Shown here one piece after another: positions 25,995 through 34,324 of a stretch of 64,000 bases of DNA. Position 1 is the first letter of the stretch, and each line of letters starts with the position of its first letter. The notes under the pieces were generated by a model. It made no database searches, was not told the DNA's origin, and saw only the letters and a program-made list of their open reading frames with translations. Location: contig DEIA01000004.1 in assembly GCA_002352225.1 (NCBI GenBank), positions 4,518 to 68,517 of the forward strand, given 5' to 3'. A program made the translations under genes and the position numbers. The DNA comes from Flammeovirgaceae bacterium UBA2786 (GTDB lineage Bacteria; Bacteroidota; Bacteroidia; Cytophagales; Cyclobacteriaceae).

Positions 25995-27395
25995 ATGGAC
26001 CAATTGTTATCTTTGTTACAAGTGAAGATTCTACGGTTATCATATAGCGGGCTACTAATTATTGCACTGACATCTTCGTGCGAAAATCTCCAGCACACCC
26101 AACCGGTTGAACCCGATCTTATTCTTACCGATTGGACAGACCTTACCCATGGAAATAATGTTGACCCCGATTACGAAACTATTTTTCCGCAAAATCAGGT
26201 AAATACCCTCGAGATTGTATTAGGCGAAACCAATTGGCAGATTATTAGAACCAACATGAAAAATTTGTTTGGTTATAACTTTGGTTCCATTGTTTCGCCA
26301 CCTGGTGGCATGCCTGTATCCGAACCTGAATATGTTCCGGTTTCGGTAAAGTTTAATGGCAAAGAGTGGTACAAGGTTGGCTTTCGCCTGAAGGGTAATT
26401 CTACGCTGGGTACCAGTTGGCGGCAAGGAATTTATAAACTTCCGTTCCGGTTAAACTTCGACCGGTTTGAGGACGTCTATCCTCAAATAAAGAATCAACG
26501 ATTATATGGGTTTAAAGAATTGTCTTTGTCGCCCGGAGCGAAGGATCAATCACTTTTGCGTGAAAAAGCAGGAGCAGACATTTTTAGAATGGCTGGAATA
26601 CCGAGTGCGCAAACTGCTTTTTATAAAGTGTATATCAATTTTGGCGATGGATTAATGTATTGTGGGGTGTACACTATGGTAGAAGTAGTGGACGATACCA
26701 TGATTAAAAACCAATTTGGCCACGATACCGGCAACGTGTATAAACCAGAAAGTACGTTCTCTGATTTTGTAATTGATGAGTTTGAGAAGAAGAACAACAA
26801 GGTAGAATCAAATTATGATGATGTGGTGAGTCTGATTAATACCCTTAACAGCAATTTGCGAACACAAAACCCTGCACAATGGCGTGCCGATTTAGAGGCA
26901 GTCTTTCATGTTGATCATTTTATAAAATGGTTAGCCATAAACTCCACCATGGAGAATTGGGATACGTATGGCCGCATGGCTCATAACTATTATTTGTATA
27001 ACCACCCCGTGCACAAACTAACGTGGATTCCGTGGGATAATAACGAAGCGCTATCGCCCCCCGGTATCTCTGGTCTTACAATAGGGTTGGAAACCGTTAC
27101 TCATGATTGGCCGCTAATTCGCTTCCTGATGGACGACCCCGTGTATGCCCAACGATACCAGGAACACATGCAGCAATTTGTAACAGATGTATTTACAACA
27201 TCACGCATCAATACCATGTTGGACGATTATTATAATCTGATTTCTCCTTATATAATTGGCCCTTTGGAAGCTGAAACCGGGAAATACTCACAACTTCTTA
27301 ACCACAATGCGTTTATACAGGCTCAAATTACCCTAAAGCAACATGTAGCCGGGCGTATTCAGGTAGCCACAACTTACTTGCAGGAGAATGATTGA
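25995..27395 (+). CDS. CotH-kinase family lipoprotein
   Basis: 466 residues from ATG 25995, chosen because it leads into a lipoprotein signal (LLIIALTSSC); a GTG at 25947 is the other option. The body shows the CotH pattern: VGFRLKGNSTLGTSW, KLPFRLNFDRF, a helical segment SLLREKAGADIFRMAG, YCGVYTMVEVVDD, and the WIPWDNNEA segment with the metal-binding Asp-Asn pair. CotH domains are atypical kinases; exported bacterial ones are linked to surface or spore-coat-like proteins and to cellulosomal proteins. Target unknown. Confidence 0.88.
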   Translation: MDQLLSLLQVKILRLSYSGLLIIALTSSCENLQHTQPVEPDLILTDWTDLTHGNNVDPDYETIFPQNQVNTLEIVLGETNWQIIRTNMKNLFGYNFGSIVSPPGGMPVSEPEYVPVSVKFNGKEWYKVGFRLKGNSTLGTSWRQGIYKLPFRLNFDRFEDVYPQIKNQRLYGFKELSLSPGAKDQSLLREKAGADIFRMAGIPSAQTAFYKVYINFGDGLMYCGVYTMVEVVDDTMIKNQFGHDTGNVYKPESTFSDFVIDEFEKKNNKVESNYDDVVSLINTLNSNLRTQNPAQWRADLEAVFHVDHFIKWLAINSTMENWDTYGRMAHNYYLYNHPVHKLTWIPWDNNEALSPPGISGLTIGLETVTHDWPLIRFLMDDPVYAQRYQEHMQQFVTDVFTTSRINTMLDDYYNLISPYIIGPLEAETGKYSQLLNHNAFIQAQITLKQHVAGRIQVATTYLQEND

Positions 27396-27497
27396 TTTGC
27401 CCGGTTTTAGCTTTTTACCGTAATCATTACTATTTTTTTCTTGAGCAATGGGGGTAAACCCTTTCGGGATTGTCATACCGGTATAAATCAAGAAAGT

Positions 27498-28166
27498 ATG
27501 AAAATCCGTCTTATCGTTGTCATTTTAATTTTTACCGCTAGCCTGGCAAATGCTCAGGAAATTCAAACCCTTTTTGGCAAAGGAAACTCAACCAGCGGCT
27601 ATGGTGCCCTCTCCAACAAATTCACTACCATTAACGGTACCTATGCTAACCTGAGCGAGGTTTACGGAGGTGTATTTATCAACCGCAGGTGGATGGTTGG
27701 GATGGGTTTTGCCGCCTCTACAAACGATATTCGTGTACCTCAGCAACATAGTGTAAACCCCTTAATCCCCATGACATACCAATACGGCCAGGGTGGTTTG
27801 ATGCTGGAACGTGTAATCAAATCAAACCGCTCTATTCATTTGGTGGTTAATCTTTTTAGTGGCGTGGGTTTTACGGCTCAGTATAACCGACCTGAGTGGG
27901 GCGATTGGGATGATTTTGATACATACACGACTACACACGATGAAAACTGGTTTTATGTACTGGAGCCAGGGGCGCAACTTGAGATGAACTTGTTTCGGTG
28001 GTTACGCCTAAGCCCTGGTATTTCGTATCGCAATACATATGGCAGCGAGGGGCGCGGACTTTCCGATAACGACCTGAGCAACTGGTCGTATAATATTACA
28101 CTTAAATTTGGTGGATTTGGAAAACGCAACCGAATTAAACATAGTACCGAAGTTATTTCGAACTAA
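27498..28166 (+). CDS. Exported protein, small beta-barrel
   Basis: 222 residues from ATG 27498, which begins a good signal peptide (MKIRLIVVILIFTASLANAQ); upstream start codons add residues that do not look like a signal. The mature protein has alternating strands with aromatic residues (VYGGVFINRRWMVGMGFAA, SYNITLKFGGFG) and ends in a basic stretch. It resembles uncharacterised OM beta-barrel proteins of Bacteroidota. Function unknown. The msrB gene follows after 37 nt. Confidence 0.65.
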   Translation: MKIRLIVVILIFTASLANAQEIQTLFGKGNSTSGYGALSNKFTTINGTYANLSEVYGGVFINRRWMVGMGFAASTNDIRVPQQHSVNPLIPMTYQYGQGGLMLERVIKSNRSIHLVVNLFSGVGFTAQYNRPEWGDWDDFDTYTTTHDENWFYVLEPGAQLEMNLFRWLRLSPGISYRNTYGSEGRGLSDNDLSNWSYNITLKFGGFGKRNRIKHSTEVISN

Positions 28167-28203
28167 TTTCTGGAAATGTGGTTTATTTAGGTAAACCACC
28201 ACT

Positions 28204-28641
28204 ATGAAATGGGCTGATGTGCTGCACTATGCCAGCAAAGGAAATGTAACGCCACCCCGCAGGGTAGAAAAAACCGATGCGGAGTGGCGTGCCTTGTTAA
28301 CCGAAGAAGAATTTTATATTACCCGCAAGAAAGGTACCGAACGCGCCTTTACGGGCGAGTATTGCGAGGCCCACGAACCAGGCTTGTATGCTTGCCGTTG
28401 TTGCGGTACGCCACTGTTCGATTCGCGTACCAAGTTTGAGTCGGGTACAGGCTGGCCGAGTTTTACAGTTCCCGTAGAAGCCAACGTAATCAAATACACA
28501 AAGGATACAAGCTATGGCATGACACGCGTGGAAGTAGAATGTAACATTTGCGATGGTCATTTAGGTCATGTGTTTCCCGATGGTCCGCCTCCCACCGGGT
28601 TACGGTTTTGTGTTAACTCTGCTTCGGTGAAATTGGTGTAA
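28204..28641 (+). CDS. msrB: Peptide-methionine (R)-S-oxide reductase
   Basis: 145 residues with the complete MsrB domain. Zinc is held by two CxxC pairs (ACRCCGTPLF and ECNICDGHLG); substrate region FESGTGWPSF; HLGHVFPDGP; catalytic Cys at about residue 136 in LRFCVNSAS. It reduces methionine-R-sulfoxide in proteins using thioredoxin. No signal peptide, so cytoplasmic. Confidence 0.96.
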   Translation: MKWADVLHYASKGNVTPPRRVEKTDAEWRALLTEEEFYITRKKGTERAFTGEYCEAHEPGLYACRCCGTPLFDSRTKFESGTGWPSFTVPVEANVIKYTKDTSYGMTRVEVECNICDGHLGHVFPDGPPPTGLRFCVNSASVKLV

Positions 28642-28709
28642 CTGATTTTAATTATCATACAACTAATACCAATAAAGCAGTTTGCTTTTGAAACCTGGTG
28701 ATTATAAAT

Positions 28710-30338
28710 CTACCAGAATACCGTGTATAGAGCAATCAGAATTCCAATGATAATAAGAGATCCGAAAATAAACCCCGGGTTTACCCGGAAGAGTTTAACA
28801 TCTACTTCCATCAGTTTCCTCGGCTTCGTTTCGGGTTTTATCAAACTCATTATTATCATAATAATGATGATGAGTACAAATGTAATAGACATACGGTCGA
28901 GAAAAGGATAATCGGGAAACCAACCGTTGGTCCATGCCGGAAGAAATTTAAGAATAGCCGAAACGGGAATAGTTAATAACGCGCCCGTCATGGCGGCCGC
29001 TGCCGTAGTTCGTTTCCAGAAGAACCCCATCAAGAAAATGGCCAGTACACCAGGCGAAATAAACCCAACATATTCCTGAATAAATTGATAGGCCTGATCC
29101 AATGTTTTTAATGCGGGCGCTACTAATCCGGCAATAGCAATGGAAATAATTACAGTCCATCGGCCAACGAGCACCAGTTTTTTTTCATCGGCACTTTTAT
29201 CAAAATATTTCTGGTAGAGATCCAGAGAAAAAATGGTGGAAATGCTATTCGCTTTGCCGGCCAATGATGCTACTACAGCAGCCGTAAGCGCGGCAAAGGC
29301 AACACCTTTCAAACCTGCTGGCAACAAGTTCATAAGTGTGGGGTATGCATGGTCTGGTTTCAACACACCCAGTTCGTCCACCATCTCGGCCTGAAACATG
29401 CCTTGCTGATGCAGCACATACATGGCAATACCCGGCAGCACAGCAATTAACGGAATCATAAGTTTTAAAAATGCTGCAAACAATAACCCCTGTCGGGCAG
29501 TTTTTAAATCAGCACCCAAGGCGCGTTGTGTAATGTATTGATTGCAGGCAAAATAATTCAGGTTATTGATCCACATACCCCCAATCAGCACCGAAAGCCC
29601 GGGCAGGTCTTTATAATAGGTATGATCTTTATCGAGTATCATGTGAAAATGACTTTCTGCATTTTCTTTTAATAAGACAAGACCTTTCCAGGCATTGCTG
29701 CCAAAACCAAATTTTTCGGAGAGTAACGTTAACGCGAGATAAGAAGTAAGCAACCCGCCCACTACCAGCACGGCCACCTGAATTACATCGGTGTAGCCAA
29801 TAACCTTCATACCGCCCAGGGTTACTACAATAGCAAATACACATAACCCGAAAATGCACAGTTCAAAAGATAAATTGGAAATGGAATTGATGGCGATAGC
29901 GCCCAGGTAAATGATGGAAGTAAGATTGACAAACACATAAACGAGCAACCAGAAGATAGCCATTACAGTGCTTACCTTGTCGTTGTAGCGCTCGGCCAAA
30001 AACTGTGGCATTGTATAAATTTTATTCTTCAGGTATAATGGAATAAAAAATACAGCTACGATTATAAGGGTGGCTGCGGCCATCCACTCGTAGGTGGAAA
30101 TGGCAAGACCAATAGCAAAGCCAGAGCCCGACATACCGATGAAGTGCTCGGCAGAAATGTTGGAAGCGATTAACGAGGCGCCAATGGCCCACCAGGTTAA
30201 AGAACCTTCTGCCAGAAAAAATTCGCGCGCACTTATTGATTTAGAACGTTTCTTATAATAGATATAATAGCCGTATAGAAAAACGACAACGAAGTATCCA
30301 AAGAAAACAAAGTAATCGGCTGTGTGAAGGGTATTCAT
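28710..30338 (-). CDS. Sodium/solute symporter (SSS family), probable inositol or sugar importer
   Basis: 542 residues with about 14 predicted membrane helices. SSS signatures include ANISAEHFIGMSGSGFA near helix 2 and the central GGMKVIGYTDVIQV and NQYITQRALGA blocks typical of the SGLT/myo-inositol branch. It couples substrate uptake to sodium. The gene upstream on the same strand (30379-31275) encodes myo-inositol oxygenase with a 40-nt gap, so myo-inositol is the best substrate guess. Confidence 0.9.
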   Translation of the reverse strand: MNTLHTADYFVFFGYFVVVFLYGYYIYYKKRSKSISAREFFLAEGSLTWWAIGASLIASNISAEHFIGMSGSGFAIGLAISTYEWMAAATLIIVAVFFIPLYLKNKIYTMPQFLAERYNDKVSTVMAIFWLLVYVFVNLTSIIYLGAIAINSISNLSFELCIFGLCVFAIVVTLGGMKVIGYTDVIQVAVLVVGGLLTSYLALTLLSEKFGFGSNAWKGLVLLKENAESHFHMILDKDHTYYKDLPGLSVLIGGMWINNLNYFACNQYITQRALGADLKTARQGLLFAAFLKLMIPLIAVLPGIAMYVLHQQGMFQAEMVDELGVLKPDHAYPTLMNLLPAGLKGVAFAALTAAVVASLAGKANSISTIFSLDLYQKYFDKSADEKKLVLVGRWTVIISIAIAGLVAPALKTLDQAYQFIQEYVGFISPGVLAIFLMGFFWKRTTAAAAMTGALLTIPVSAILKFLPAWTNGWFPDYPFLDRMSITFVLIIIIMIIMSLIKPETKPRKLMEVDVKLFRVNPGFIFGSLIIIGILIALYTVFW

Positions 30339-30378
30339 TTTGGCCGACTAAGGGTTAAGTGAATAGTGTGTTAGGAGT

Positions 30379-31275
30379 TTAAAACTTTAACGTTGGCGGA
30401 AGGTATTTTGCCACCAGGTCTTCGTAATAAGGCTTAAGCTCTGTCCAGTTGGGCGGTGTTGGGTTTTTAGAGTAGAGATCGTATGGATTAAACAGCTTTA
30501 CCCATTTAAACATTTCGTGGTCATGGCTATCCATCAAATGACCATATGCGTTTTCGCGATGCTGGGCGTAGAAGGAGTGGTAACGAAGCATGTACAGACC
30601 TTGCTCCGGAAGCTGGTCTTTTACCATGTTATAAACATATTCATCATGCCCCCACGACATGTGTACATTGCGCAGTCCACAGTTGGGCGAATACACACCG
30701 TATTTTGTATTGTATTTTGGGTTATTAAAATCCGGGTTGTTAACAAAAAATTCCGGATAAACAATTTTATCTGAATACGCACAGCCAACCGGGAAGGTAT
30801 CGCCAACCACAGCCCATTGAGGTTCTCCGAAAAGACAAAGTACTTTGCCCATATCGTGTAACAGGCCCACCATTACCATCCAGTCGGGGTGACCATCTTT
30901 GCGTATGGCTTCAGATGTTTGGAGCAAATGCTGAAATTGATCAAGGTCGGTATCCGGATCGGAGTCATCTACCAGTTGATTTAGAAAATCAAAGGCATTC
31001 CATACCGGCATTTCCTTTTTGTTGAACGAAAGGAACTCGGCCTCTTTTTGCATCACAAAGTCGTACGTCTGATAGGTGTGGTTAAGACGATAAAACTCGC
31101 GCACACTGTCGCGTTGGGGTTCTTCATAGTTGCGGTATTCTTCGGTAGATTTTGAAGTAGCAATAGTATCAGGATTGGGGTACCTGCGCAAAAGATCATC
31201 TTCCCACTCATCCAAACTCTTTAGCGGAACGTCTTCAACCTTGTTTTTCATAGTCTGCTTTTGATTTTCAGACAT
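30379..31275 (-). CDS. myo-Inositol oxygenase (MIOX family)
   Basis: 298 residues, close to the eukaryotic enzyme in length. Recognised by FYRLNHTYQTYDFV, the HD-domain iron ligands in GLLHDMGKVL, PQWAVVGDTFPVGCAY, the segment NVHMSWGHDEY, and YHSFYAQHRENAY / FKWVKLFNPYDLYSK near the end. MIOX uses a di-iron centre and oxygen to cleave myo-inositol to D-glucuronate. Bacterial MIOX is uncommon but known in Bacteroidota. Start options are ATG 31275 and ATG 31251; the first lies inside an inverted repeat arm. Transcribed with the SSS transporter. Confidence 0.95.
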   Translation of the reverse strand: MSENQKQTMKNKVEDVPLKSLDEWEDDLLRRYPNPDTIATSKSTEEYRNYEEPQRDSVREFYRLNHTYQTYDFVMQKEAEFLSFNKKEMPVWNAFDFLNQLVDDSDPDTDLDQFQHLLQTSEAIRKDGHPDWMVMVGLLHDMGKVLCLFGEPQWAVVGDTFPVGCAYSDKIVYPEFFVNNPDFNNPKYNTKYGVYSPNCGLRNVHMSWGHDEYVYNMVKDQLPEQGLYMLRYHSFYAQHRENAYGHLMDSHDHEMFKWVKLFNPYDLYSKNPTPPNWTELKPYYEDLVAKYLPPTLKF

Positions 31276-31302
31276 AAATCTAAACCTTTTTCCAGATTTA
31301 TG
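31273..31302 (-). promoter_or_regulatory. Inverted repeat covering the first MIOX start codon
   Basis: On the minus strand CATAAATCT, a 12-nt spacer, and AGATTTATG; the arms match over 9 bp without error, and the last three bases of the second arm are the ATG at 31275. As RNA it could hide the start codon; as DNA it could be an operator. Confidence 0.5.
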
Positions 31303-31491
31303 CAGAGGATAATTATGTACCGAAGGCGAAAATCTTTACATAGAAAAGCAGGTGTAAATGTAAATGAGATGGAGAAGTTGTTCTGAAAAATCGTATAAAT
31401 CAGAAACATGGAACCCACAGTATTAATTCATAAAAGGAAAATTATGCTCCATATCTGATTTTTGTATCTTGGAAGTTCGTAGCAACCCGGT

Positions 31492-32739
31492 ATGGATTTA
31501 TATTTTACTTTTTCGGTACTCATCGTACTCTCAGCTCTGTTTTCCTTTATCAACAGTCGTTTTCTGAAGTTGCCTCCGGCAATAGGAATAATGCTATTGG
31601 CAATTCTTACTTCCATTAGTCTGGTTGGGTTAAACCATACCGTACCGGCTTTTTCACAATATTTTTCAGGCCTTGTTGCTCAGATCGATTTTCCGGGTGT
31701 GTTGATGGGCGCCATGCTCAATTTCCTGTTATTTGCCGGGGCTATACACGTAAGTTTGCAGGAGTTGCATAAGCAACGCATGCCTATTCTAATTCTTTCT
31801 ACTGTAGGGGTTATCCTTTCTACTTTTTTAGTAGGCTCCATGATGTATGGCGTGTTACTTTATCTGGATATTAACGTACCCTTGATTCAATGTTTTGTGT
31901 TTGGTGCTCTCATTTCGCCAACCGATCCATTAGCTGTAATTGCAATCTTAAAGCGTGCAGGCATTAGCAAACCCATTGAAACAAAAATTGCCGGTGAATC
32001 GCTGTTTAATGATGGCGTAGCGGTTATGTTGTTCGCCATTCTATTACAGCTGGCACAAGGAAGTGAGGTTGATATTACATTTAAGAACGTGGCCGGTCTT
32101 TTTGTACAGGAAGCTATTGGAGGAGTAGTGGTAGGGATGTTGTTGGGGTATGCAGGCTCGCAGGCAATAAAACGCATTGACGAATATCAGGTAACAGTTA
32201 TTATTACTGTGGCTATTGTAATGGGCGGTTATCTGGTAACGCAACTTTTGCATATTTCAGGGCCGCTGGCCATGGCCGCTGCAGGATTGGTGATTGGGAA
32301 TTATGGCAAGCGTACTGCCATGTCTGCAACAGATAAAGATTACCTGGATAAATTCTGGGAGATGATTGATGAAATTCTAAATGCCATCCTGTTTCTGATC
32401 ATTGGCCTGGAGTTGCTGCTGATTACCAATATTCAGCAGTATTGGATAATCGGAAGTTTGGGAATTGTAATTGTGCTGCTAAGCCGGTATTTATCTATCT
32501 GGATGCCAATGTGGATTATTCCAAACCTGGGCCGCTTTGATGGTAAAACAATGGCTGTGCTTGTGTGGGGTGGATTACGCGGTGGGGTTTCTGTGGCACT
32601 GGCTTTAACTATAGATCCGCATCTTAATCAAAATCTGTTTTTAGCTGTAACCTATTATATTGTTGTATTCTCTATTGTGATACAGGGTTTGAGCATAGGC
32701 AAGGTAATAGCACTAATAAACAAGAAGCGTAAAACATGA
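31492..32739 (+). CDS. Cation:proton antiporter, CPA1/NhaP type
   Basis: 415 residues with about 12 helices. Conserved transport elements: FPGVLMGAMLNFLLFAGAI, SPTDPLAVIAIL (the ion-binding Asp region), ESLFNDGVAVMLF and a later WGGLRGGVSVALAL. The family exchanges Na+ or K+ for H+ at the inner membrane for pH and salt control. Only a very short hydrophilic tail, so no extra regulatory domain. Confidence 0.93.
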   Translation: MDLYFTFSVLIVLSALFSFINSRFLKLPPAIGIMLLAILTSISLVGLNHTVPAFSQYFSGLVAQIDFPGVLMGAMLNFLLFAGAIHVSLQELHKQRMPILILSTVGVILSTFLVGSMMYGVLLYLDINVPLIQCFVFGALISPTDPLAVIAILKRAGISKPIETKIAGESLFNDGVAVMLFAILLQLAQGSEVDITFKNVAGLFVQEAIGGVVVGMLLGYAGSQAIKRIDEYQVTVIITVAIVMGGYLVTQLLHISGPLAMAAAGLVIGNYGKRTAMSATDKDYLDKFWEMIDEILNAILFLIIGLELLLITNIQQYWIIGSLGIVIVLLSRYLSIWMPMWIIPNLGRFDGKTMAVLVWGGLRGGVSVALALTIDPHLNQNLFLAVTYYIVVFSIVIQGLSIGKVIALINKKRKT

Positions 32740-32820
32740 GGTAAAGCAACCCATCATTTCGGTTTAGTTCTTTCGGGTAGATTTTTTTAAACGGTAGCGA
32801 TTGAATGTTAGCAAGTTTCA

Positions 32821-32853
32821 GATTTTGTAAAAGGTGCAGAGGTTAGATATTTG
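32821..32853 (+). promoter_or_regulatory. Probable promoter of the AraC/Ogt gene
   Basis: TTTTG ending at 32827, an 18-nt spacer and GATATTTG (32846-32853), one mismatch from TAnnTTTG. The placement supports translation from ATG 32870 or 32873 rather than the upstream GTG 32834, which lies within the promoter. Confidence 0.45.
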
Positions 32854-32855
32854 TA

Positions 32856-32867
32856 GAGAATATTCTC
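32856..32867. promoter_or_regulatory. Perfect 12-bp palindrome GAGAATATTCTC before the AraC/Ogt gene
   Basis: A perfect palindrome between the -7-like element and the start codon at 32870. Position and symmetry fit a repressor or autoregulator operator. It is a DNA symmetry with no loop, so it is unlikely to act as an RNA hairpin. Confidence 0.5.
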
Positions 32868-32869
32868 AG

Positions 32870-33721
32870 ATGATGAACGGACAGTCTACAAATTACAACC
32901 GAATTGCAGAAGCTATTGAATACATCAAAAAGAACTTTAAAAAGCAGCCCAGCCTTGATGAGGTTGCAGAGCACGTGCATTTAAGCCCGTTTCATTTCCA
33001 GCGATTGTTTACAGAATGGGTAGGTACAAGTCCGAAAAAATTTTTGCAATACATCAGTGTTGAACACGCGAAAAAGATATTAACCGACAAACGAGCTACA
33101 CTTTCTGAAACTGCTTTTGAAACAGGACTTTCGGGTACAAGCCGGTTGCACGATTTGTTTATAAACATTGAAGGGATGACACCCGCTGAATATAGAAATG
33201 GTGGTGCAACACTGCAGATCAAGTATAGCTTTGCCGAAAGCCCTTTTGGTAACCTGATTGTAGCCTCTACATTGAAGGGCATTTGCTATATGGCTTTTGA
33301 GGATGATGAAGAAAAAGCACTGAATAATCTGAAAGCGAGATTTTCAGAAGCAACATTTCAACGAAAATTGGATTTATGGCAGCAGAATGCTTTATTCATT
33401 TTTCAGAATGACTGGAGCAAATTACCCGAAATAAAATTACACCTGAAGGCCACAGATTTTCAATTAAAAGTTTGGGAAGCATTGTTGAAAATTCCCATGG
33501 GGCAACTTTCTACATACAGTAGTATTGCCAAACAAATTGGCAACCCAAATTCTTCGCGTGCAGTGGGCACCGCCATTGGCAGTAATCCGGTAGCATTTCT
33601 TATTCCGTGCCACAGGGTTATACAAGCTACCGGAAATTTTGGTGGGTATATGTGGGGTAATATCCGTAAAACGGCCATTATAGGTTGGGAAGGAGCGAAG
33701 ACCAATAATGAGAATGAGTGA
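32870..33721 (+). CDS. AraC-type HTH fused to O6-alkylguanine-DNA alkyltransferase (Ada-like)
   Basis: 283 residues from ATG 32870. Residues about 10-105 are an AraC helix-turn-helix (VAEHVHLSPFHFQRLFTEWVG; LSETAFETGLSGTSRLHDLF). From about 115 on is the Ogt/MGMT domain, with the acceptor cysteine in IPCHRVIQ and the DNA-binding arginine region NSSRAVGTAIG. It removes alkyl groups from guanine O6 and may activate repair genes. The N-terminal zinc Cys domain of E. coli Ada is absent, so phosphotriester sensing is missing. Confidence 0.93.
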   Translation: MMNGQSTNYNRIAEAIEYIKKNFKKQPSLDEVAEHVHLSPFHFQRLFTEWVGTSPKKFLQYISVEHAKKILTDKRATLSETAFETGLSGTSRLHDLFINIEGMTPAEYRNGGATLQIKYSFAESPFGNLIVASTLKGICYMAFEDDEEKALNNLKARFSEATFQRKLDLWQQNALFIFQNDWSKLPEIKLHLKATDFQLKVWEALLKIPMGQLSTYSSIAKQIGNPNSSRAVGTAIGSNPVAFLIPCHRVIQATGNFGGYMWGNIRKTAIIGWEGAKTNNENE

Positions 33722-33777
33722 CTAAGTCCAGACAAAGTCAGAGTTTTAAGTGCGTAATTCGTTTGAAATATTTTTGA

Positions 33778-33897
33778 TTACTCCAGTTGCTTCTTAAGAA
33801 AGCCAATGACTTTATTTCTGATATCATCTACATCGAACATGGCACCATAGTGTGGCGCATCCTTTACTATCAATTCTTTCTCGCACAAGCCGGCCAA
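33778..33897 (-). pseudogene. Remnant of an alpha/beta hydrolase: last ~39 codons only
   Basis: On the minus strand this reads LAGLCEKELIVKDAPHYGAM and continues to FLKKQLE and a stop. It copies the 3' end of the intact hydrolase at 37660-38559: over the 93 nt at 33778-33870 against 37660-37752 I count 7 mismatches, then a 3-nt indel. The catalytic-histidine segment (APHYG) is kept but everything upstream is gone. The remnant begins at the base after the stop of the cytochrome c gene and in the same frame, so a deletion or recombination joined them. It cannot make a working enzyme. Confidence 0.85.
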
Positions 33898-34320
33898 TTA
33901 GTACGGCCGATAATCTTTCGTAGATGCTTTCAGTGCTGGTTGAATTTCTGCGGGTAGAATGGGTACGCCCTTATTACCCCAGGAGTTTCGGATGTAGTTC
34001 AAGACATCAGATACTTGCTCATTATTTAAATCGAAGCTCGTCATTTCGCCATTATAATCAACACCATTTATTTTCATTGGGCCACGCACACCTAATACAG
34101 TAACTTTGATAAGTCTGTTCTTATCATTGAGGTAATCTGTCTTAGCAAGTGGTGGAAAAATGCCCTCAAGACCTTCACCCTCTGCCATATGGCAGGACAT
34201 ACACTGGGCTTCATATATTGTCTTCCCTCGTTCCATGCTTGCTTTCAAATCAAACACCTGATAGAAAGAGCAAAGAACAAGGGTGAATAGAAATAGAATA
34301 AAAAATAATTGCAATTTCAT
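33898..34320 (-). CDS. Exported class I cytochrome c
   Basis: 140 residues from ATG 34320, chosen because it opens a clear signal peptide and no longer overlaps the upstream stop; ATG 34347 is possible. The haem motif is C40-MS-C43-H44 and a likely axial Met is in GEMTSFD. It is a single-haem periplasmic electron carrier, most likely accepting electrons from the molybdenum hydroxylase encoded just upstream (5-nt gap). Its stop abuts the hydrolase remnant. Confidence 0.9.
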   Translation of the reverse strand: MKLQLFFILFLFTLVLCSFYQVFDLKASMERGKTIYEAQCMSCHMAEGEGLEGIFPPLAKTDYLNDKNRLIKVTVLGVRGPMKINGVDYNGEMTSFDLNNEQVSDVLNYIRNSWGNKGVPILPAEIQPALKASTKDYRPY

Positions 34321-34324
34321 AGTG

